A stretch of 64,000 nt of DNA, taken from positions 6,476,001 to 6,540,000 of the forward strand of contig NZ_CP133017.1 of assembly GCF_030866765.1 (NCBI RefSeq), read 5' to 3'. Below the pieces are notes generated by a model. It had not been told where the DNA came from, made no database searches, and was given only the letters and a program-made list of their open reading frames with translations. Shown here one piece after another: positions 59,800 through 64,000 of this stretch (within the stretch, counting starts at the first letter, position 1; every line of letters starts with the position of its first letter). The stretch is from Paenibacillus silvisoli. Lineage in GTDB: Bacteria; Bacillota; Bacilli; Paenibacillales; Paenibacillaceae. A program made the position numbers and the translations under genes.

Positions 59800-60321
59800 C
59801 TATACGGCGCGATGAATCCAAAACCGCCTCACGACATTGCCATCCTCTTCCGTGAAGGTCGACTCGAACTGCCCGCCGTTACGCAAAATGGTGCGCTCCG
59901 AGCCGGTATTCGTCTCGTCGCAGACCAGCAGCACGCGATCGATGCCGAGCGCGTCGGTCTTATGCAGCGCAAGCGCGAGCAGCTCGGTCGCGTAGCCTTT
60001 GCGCCGCTGCGACGGGATAATGCCATAGCCGATATGGCCGCCGCTCTCCAGCAGCTTCCGGTTAAGCCGATGGCGGATGTTCGCCGCTCCGACAATTCGG
60101 CCCGCGTCATCCTCCAGCCAGTAGGTCGAAGCCGGCACCCAGCCTTCGGGGAGTTTCGCTGCGTCGGCTTCTTCGTCCAGAAACCGGATTAACGCCGCGA
60201 AATCGCTCGGATCCTTCCCGACCACCCAAGGCACGATATGTTCGCCGCTCTCCATCCATTCCCGGTAGAACGCCATATATGCCTCTTTACGTTCCAAAGA
60301 AGGCTTCACTAAATGAACCAT
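59800..60321 (-). CDS. GNAT N-acetyltransferase
   Basis: 173 residues. The acetyl-CoA-binding signature is HIGYGIIPSQRRKGYATELL (about 105-125), followed by ETNTGSERTILRNGGQFEST, typical of RimL-like GNATs. The first third (KPSLERKEAYMAFYREWMES) is the substrate side. The ATG at 60321 has GAGGGAGG upstream. Substrate unknown. Confidence 0.87.
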   Translation of the reverse strand: MVHLVKPSLERKEAYMAFYREWMESGEHIVPWVVGKDPSDFAALIRFLDEEADAAKLPEGWVPASTYWLEDDAGRIVGAANIRHRLNRKLLESGGHIGYGIIPSQRRKGYATELLALALHKTDALGIDRVLLVCDETNTGSERTILRNGGQFESTFTEEDGNVVRRFWIHRAV

Positions 60322-60340
60322 GCATTGTTCCTCCCTCGCT

Positions 60341-60388
60341 ATAAAAAAAGAGGCAGCCGCCGGATGATGCATCCTGCGCCTGCCTCCA
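60341..60388 (-). terminator. Terminator of the DEAD-box helicase gene
   Basis: GAGGCAG (60350-60356) / CTGCCTC (60380-60386) with inner GGATG / CATCC pairing, then TTTTTTTATA. It lies just before the GNAT gene. Confidence 0.88.
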
Positions 60389-60396
60389 CTCAACCG

Positions 60397-62220
60397 TTAG
60401 CGCGACCGCGTGCGCTGCGGCCGGCCGCCTGGCCCTTGCTTGCCGCCGCCGGAGCGGCCGCCTTTGAAGCTGCTGCCGCCGGATGCCGGACGACCGCCGG
60501 ATGCCGAGCGTCCGCCACGGGCTCCGCCTTCGCCGTTCGAACGGCCTCCGCGAGCTCCGCTTTCGCCGGCCGAACGGACGCCACGACCGCCGCCTGCGCC
60601 GCCCGTGTTCGGGAATTGCGGGGCGTCTGCGCGCTTGCCGCCGCGAGCTGCGCCGCCGCGAGCTCCGCCTTCACGGCCGCGCTCGCCTGCGCTGCCGCGG
60701 GCGCCTTCCTCGCGCGCCGGCGTGCTGTAGCGCCCGCGGCCTCCCGCGGCTGCGCTATCGCGCGCGGTTGCTCCGCCGCGTCCGCGCGGCGCTTCCGCTG
60801 CGCGGGCTGCGCTGCCCCATTGCGGCGTCTCGTCCGCGCCGCCGCGGGCACTGCCTCCGCGCGCATCGCCGCGCTTAGCCGCTGACGCGAATGCGCCGCC
60901 GCCAGAGCCGGCACGCTTCTCGCCGCCGCGTCCGCCGCGGCCTTGCTGGCCGGAGCGGCCACCGCTCTTCGCTGCGCGCTGGCCGCCGCCGGAAGCAGCT
61001 CCGCCTCTGCGCGGCGCGCCTCTGCGAGCGCCGCCTTGACGCTCCGGCTTCTCGTCCAGCAGCAGATCGCTCGCTTCCGGATAGTTTCTGCCCTTGCCGC
61101 CGTTGATGTTCTCCCGCGGAATCGTCTGATGGATGCCGCGTTCGATCGCCGCCAGCTCATGCCTGTCATGCGGAGATACGAGCGTAATCGCGAAGCCCGC
61201 TTCTCCTGCGCGGCCCGTACGTCCGATCCGGTGAATGTAGCTCTCCGCATTTTCCGGAATGTCGTAGTTGAACACATGCGTTACGCCTTCCACGTCGAGA
61301 CCGCGTGCCGCAACGTCCGTCGCAACCAGCACATGCAGCTTCGCCTCGCGGAACCGCTTCATGACTTGCTCGCGCTTCGCCTGCGACAGATCGCCATGCA
61401 GCTCGTCGCTGTTGAAGCCGTTCTCCTGCAAATAATCGTTGACCGCGCTCGCCCGCTTCTTCGTCCGGCAAAAAATAACGCCCAAGTACGGGTTATGCTC
61501 TTCCAGCAGCCGCTTCAGCTGCTCCTCTTTGTTGCGCGCGCTCACTTCGACCGCCAGCTGGCGGATCGCCTTCACCGTTACCTGCGGAGCGCGCACCGTA
61601 ATATCCTTCGGCTCGATCATGAACCGCGACGCAAGCGAACGGACGCCGCCCGGCATCGTCGCCGAGAACAGCATCGTCTGCTTGCGGTACGGCATCTGGT
61701 TCAAAATCTCTTCAACCTCCGTCAAGAAGCCCATATGCAGCATTTGATCGGCCTCGTCGAGCACGAGCATTTTGACCGCCCCGAGCTTCACCGTTCCTCT
61801 GCGGATATGGTCGAGCAGCCGGCCCGGCGTCGCCACGACGATATGCACCGCGCGCTTCAGCTTCCGCAGCTGCGATTCGACGTCCTGTCCGCCGTACACG
61901 GCCAGCACGCTGACCTCTTTGCGCACGGCAACGCGCTTCTTCAGCTCCGTCGTAATTTGCAGCGCCAGCTCCCTGGTCGGCGTCAGGATCAGCCCCTGCA
62001 GCTCGTCCCGGTCCGGCTTGATGCGCTCCAGCATCGGGAGCAGGAACGCGAGCGTTTTGCCCGTACCTGTCTGTGCCTGACAGATCACGTCGCTGCCCTG
62101 CATAATGACCGGTATCGCGCCTTCCTGGATCGGCGTCGCCTCTTGAATCCCTTCGCTGCGCAGCGACTGCACCTGATCCTGGGCAATACCCAATTGTTCA
62201 AAACTTGCCAATACATCCAC
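60397..62220 (-). CDS. DEAD-box RNA helicase with long RGG tail
   Basis: 607 residues. The core (about 1-375) has the Q motif, CQAQTGTGKTLAFL, PTRELALQI, VLDEADQML, SATMPGG, RGLDVEGVTHVFNYD and HRIGRTGRAGEAG. The remaining ~225 residues are Gly/Arg/Ala/Ser-rich with many RGG and GGARGG runs and no folded domain. Such tails bind RNA and can phase-separate. Most Bacillota relatives (CshA) have much shorter tails. It probably unwinds rRNA or mRNA in cold or degradosome contexts. AGGTGG precedes the ATG. The stop codon sits in a CTAACGGTTG sequence. Confidence 0.93.
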   Translation of the reverse strand: MDVLASFEQLGIAQDQVQSLRSEGIQEATPIQEGAIPVIMQGSDVICQAQTGTGKTLAFLLPMLERIKPDRDELQGLILTPTRELALQITTELKKRVAVRKEVSVLAVYGGQDVESQLRKLKRAVHIVVATPGRLLDHIRRGTVKLGAVKMLVLDEADQMLHMGFLTEVEEILNQMPYRKQTMLFSATMPGGVRSLASRFMIEPKDITVRAPQVTVKAIRQLAVEVSARNKEEQLKRLLEEHNPYLGVIFCRTKKRASAVNDYLQENGFNSDELHGDLSQAKREQVMKRFREAKLHVLVATDVAARGLDVEGVTHVFNYDIPENAESYIHRIGRTGRAGEAGFAITLVSPHDRHELAAIERGIHQTIPRENINGGKGRNYPEASDLLLDEKPERQGGARRGAPRRGGAASGGGQRAAKSGGRSGQQGRGGRGGEKRAGSGGGAFASAAKRGDARGGSARGGADETPQWGSAARAAEAPRGRGGATARDSAAAGGRGRYSTPAREEGARGSAGERGREGGARGGAARGGKRADAPQFPNTGGAGGGRGVRSAGESGARGGRSNGEGGARGGRSASGGRPASGGSSFKGGRSGGGKQGPGGRPQRTRSR

Positions 62221-62402
62221 CTCATTTAGTTATAAAAGCATCCGTTTCTAAAAAAACCGGCATTCCTATCCTACCACATTATGAACCCGCTCATGTACCG
62301 AATCTTCCCAATATGTTTGCCGCTTTTCATCTAGTTTTCATTTAGGTCCGTTACAATGACCCTAAAGATCAACGATTTCGCGTAAAAAGGAGGCATCTCT
62401 CC

Positions 62403-62729
62403 ATGCAAGCAGCAAAATGGCTAAAATGGAAAATCGGCGCGGTCTGCGCCGCGCTCCTCGTCGCCGCGTTCCAGCTCGTCCGAACAAGCCCGCAATTCGA
62501 ACTTCAGCTCGCCCAAGAAGCGGCAGCCAGACATACGGCCACAGATACCCCCGCATTCGAGCAGCGGCAGGATGATGCCGTCATGGAGGAATGGCAATCG
62601 GCCGGCTCCGGCGGCGAACGGCAAACGCAGCGGGGCGGACGCCGCTTCTCGAGGCGCGGCGAAGGCGGTTCCGGCTTCGCCAGTCCGAACGGAGGCGGCG
62701 GCTCCGAAACCCGAACAAGCCGCTCTTAA
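62403..62729 (+). CDS. Small membrane-anchored Gly/Arg-rich protein
   Basis: 108 residues. One N-terminal helix, KWKIGAVCAALLVAAFQLVR (about residues 8-28), then a hydrophilic, Gly/Arg/Ser-rich segment. Not recognised. AAAGGAGG precedes the ATG. First gene before apbE and a membrane protein. In other operons this position often holds an FMN-binding protein that ApbE would flavinylate; here a Ser/Thr-rich end (GSETRTSRS) is present, but no FMN_bind domain is visible. Confidence 0.7.
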   Translation: MQAAKWLKWKIGAVCAALLVAAFQLVRTSPQFELQLAQEAAARHTATDTPAFEQRQDDAVMEEWQSAGSGGERQTQRGGRRFSRRGEGGSGFASPNGGGGSETRTSRS

Positions 62730-62771
62730 TTATTCGACGGCGGCTCGGCTGTCCCGAGAAAGGAGCACGAC

Positions 62772-63791
62772 ATGGACGACAACGCGGTCACATTTCAGTT
62801 TAAGGCGATGAACACCACCGTCGCCTGCACCCTTTCATGCAGCAGCGAAGCCGAGGCGGAGCTGCTGGAAGGAGAAGCGCAATCGTGGTTCGATTACGTT
62901 GAGGATCGGTTCAGCCGTTTCGTGCCCGATAGCGAGCTGAGCCGGCTGAACCGGCATGCCGGAAGCAGCTTCCTCGTCTCCGCCGCGATGCTGGAGGTAC
63001 TTCAGCTATCCGACTTATATCGAGAGCTGACGGACGGCACCTTCGATCCTTTCGTGCGCGAAGCGCTGCTGCGCAGCGGATACAGCCGTTCTTTCGAGGA
63101 GCTTGCAGCCGGCGCGGCCGCTTCGCACGCGGGCGAAGCGCTAAACCGGACGCCTCGGCTGCCATTCAAGCTCGATGCCGCCATGCGCTCCGTCCTGCTG
63201 CCCGCGGGCAGCTCGCTCGATCTCGGCGGCATCGTCAAAAGCTGGGCCGTCAAGCGGCTCGCGGACTGGTTCCGCACCAAGCGCCAAACCGCCTTCGGCC
63301 TCATTAACGCCGGCGGCGACCTTACGGCTTGGGGAGCGCCCGAAGCGGCGCCATGGCGTATCGGCATCGAGCACCCTTGGGAGAGCCGGTCCGAGCTCGG
63401 ACGCATTTGGTTGACGGCGGGCGCCTCCGCCACGTCCAGCACGCTGGGCCGGCTGTGGCAGACGAACGCCGGAACCATGCATCATCTGATCGACCCGGCG
63501 ACGATGGCTCCGAGCAGCAGCGATATCGTGCAGTGCACGACCGCCGGCAGCGACCCCGTCGCCTGCGAGATTTGGGCCAAAACGCTGTGCATCCTCGGAT
63601 CGGAAGCCGGCCTCTCCTTGTTGTCCCGCCGCGCCGCTCCTGTCGAAGCGCTTTTGTTCAGCCGCGATCGACGCCTTATTTTCTATGGCAGCCCGTCATC
63701 CATCCACTCTACCTGGCGCAATGTGCCGATCGATCAACTTGTCGAGCCGAGTGTTCCATATAGAAGAAAAGAAGGTGAACGTCTTGATTGA
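62772..63791 (+). CDS. apbE: FAD:protein FMN transferase (ApbE)
   Basis: 339 residues. LDLGGIVKSWAVKRLADWFR, NAGGDLTAWG and HHLIDPATMAPSSSDIVQCT are the ApbE signatures for FAD and Mg binding. The enzyme moves FMN onto a Thr/Ser of extracytoplasmic redox proteins. There is no signal peptide or lipobox at this start, although many ApbE proteins are exported. AAAGGAG precedes the ATG. The next gene starts 8 nt before its stop. Confidence 0.92.
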   Translation: MDDNAVTFQFKAMNTTVACTLSCSSEAEAELLEGEAQSWFDYVEDRFSRFVPDSELSRLNRHAGSSFLVSAAMLEVLQLSDLYRELTDGTFDPFVREALLRSGYSRSFEELAAGAAASHAGEALNRTPRLPFKLDAAMRSVLLPAGSSLDLGGIVKSWAVKRLADWFRTKRQTAFGLINAGGDLTAWGAPEAAPWRIGIEHPWESRSELGRIWLTAGASATSSTLGRLWQTNAGTMHHLIDPATMAPSSSDIVQCTTAGSDPVACEIWAKTLCILGSEAGLSLLSRRAAPVEALLFSRDRRLIFYGSPSSIHSTWRNVPIDQLVEPSVPYRRKEGERLD

Positions 63792-64000
63792 TTTCTTTTT
63801 GCAGTTGCCTACCTGGCAGATCATTCGCGTTGCCGGCATTTCGGCTTTCACTCTGCTGACGCTTGGCATGGCGCTTGGCATCTCGTACTCGTTCTGGGGC
63901 CGTTCCGCCAAACGCGGCGTGTATCGGACCCATTCCTTCTTCACCATTGCCGGTACGGCCATCGGCCTTCTGCACGGCGCTACGACGGTCATCGATACGT
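63784..64000 (+). CDS. Membrane protein, ferric-reductase-like, cut by window end
   Basis: 72 residues visible from TTG 63784 (AAGGTG just upstream); a GTG three codons earlier is possible. Two hydrophobic helices (RVAGISAFTLLTLGMALGIS and FFTIAGTAIGLLHGATTVID) carry His residues in RTHSFF and LLHG, consistent with heme-binding ferric-reductase-like domains. Overlap with apbE suggests a flavin-linked electron-transfer operon. Confidence 0.7.
   Translation, partial: MIDFFLQLPTWQIIRVAGISAFTLLTLGMALGISYSFWGRSAKRGVYRTHSFFTIAGTAIGLLHGATTVIDT

Noticed and set aside
1..64000. tRNA, rRNA, prophage or plasmid origin
   Set aside because: None seen. No tRNA cloverleaf, integrase or replication protein could be recognised by eye; a tRNAscan or Infernal run would be the proper test.

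Overview
The window reads as chromosomal DNA of a Paenibacillus-like member of the Bacillota. This is inferred from high-GC codon use, strong GGAGG-type ribosome sites, many lipoprotein-anchored CUT1 sugar transporters without their own ATPase, a YesMN two-component system, CcdC, YwbE and DUF2089 genes, and a glutaminyl-tRNA synthetase, which Bacillus subtilis lacks. I see no rRNA, tRNA, CRISPR array or prophage.

Layout. 1-403: partial DUF2089 gene. 958-7633: maltodextrin locus (malE, malF, malG, extracellular alpha-amylase) divergent from a LacI-type regulator. 7874-10915: second sugar ABC transporter. 10987-14268: NagZ-like lipoprotein, alpha/beta hydrolase, AlkD-like repair protein. 14559-23684: nitrate assimilation (hemD-like gene, nirD, nirB; ANTAR regulator; narK; nasC; mobA). 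23724-27915: GH172/DUF2961 protein, AraC regulator, an unrecognised helical protein, a GIY-YIG protein. 28171-30292: IS4 remnant and glnS. 30446-36413: MarR-controlled heterodimeric ABC exporter and an FMN glutamate-synthase-like protein. 36532-47102: YceI, then a galactoside-type locus (yesMN, lplABC, two glycosidases). 47290-48646: IS3-family element. 48764-53196: OhrR, ankyrin protein, CcdC, YhcH, YwbE, a Fur-box gene, ferritin. 53242-54796: IS1182-family element. 55527-64000: WecG/TagA, a decapeptide-repeat protein, a Gmad2 lipoprotein, a chemotaxis receptor, VOC and GNAT proteins, a DEAD helicase with an RGG tail, and an ApbE operon running off the window.

Two signals stand out. First, four intergenic elements (631-814, 27990-28174, 37228-37412, 55270-55454) share one geometry. 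Each is 184-185 bp with four copies of a 26-nt motif arranged > > < <, and neighbouring same-orientation motifs are exactly 50 nt apart although the sequences have diverged. A second group of dyad arrays with 51-53-nt spacing lies at 13343, 47203 and 54922. Second, the nitrate genes carry a layered control circuit. Both the nirB and narK promoters have a GlnR/TnrA-type box (TGTNA-N7-TNACA) fused to the -35. Both then have leaders with ANTAR-type hexaloop hairpins (A at loop position 1, G at position 4) that overlap the 5' arm of an intrinsic terminator. The ANTAR gene lies between them, has its own GlnR-type box, and its receiver domain lacks the phospho-acceptor Asp.

The insertion sequences are informative too. 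The IS1182 element inserted into the ferritin terminator and duplicated its 20-bp hairpin. The IS3 element sits inside one of the ~51-nt dyad arrays.
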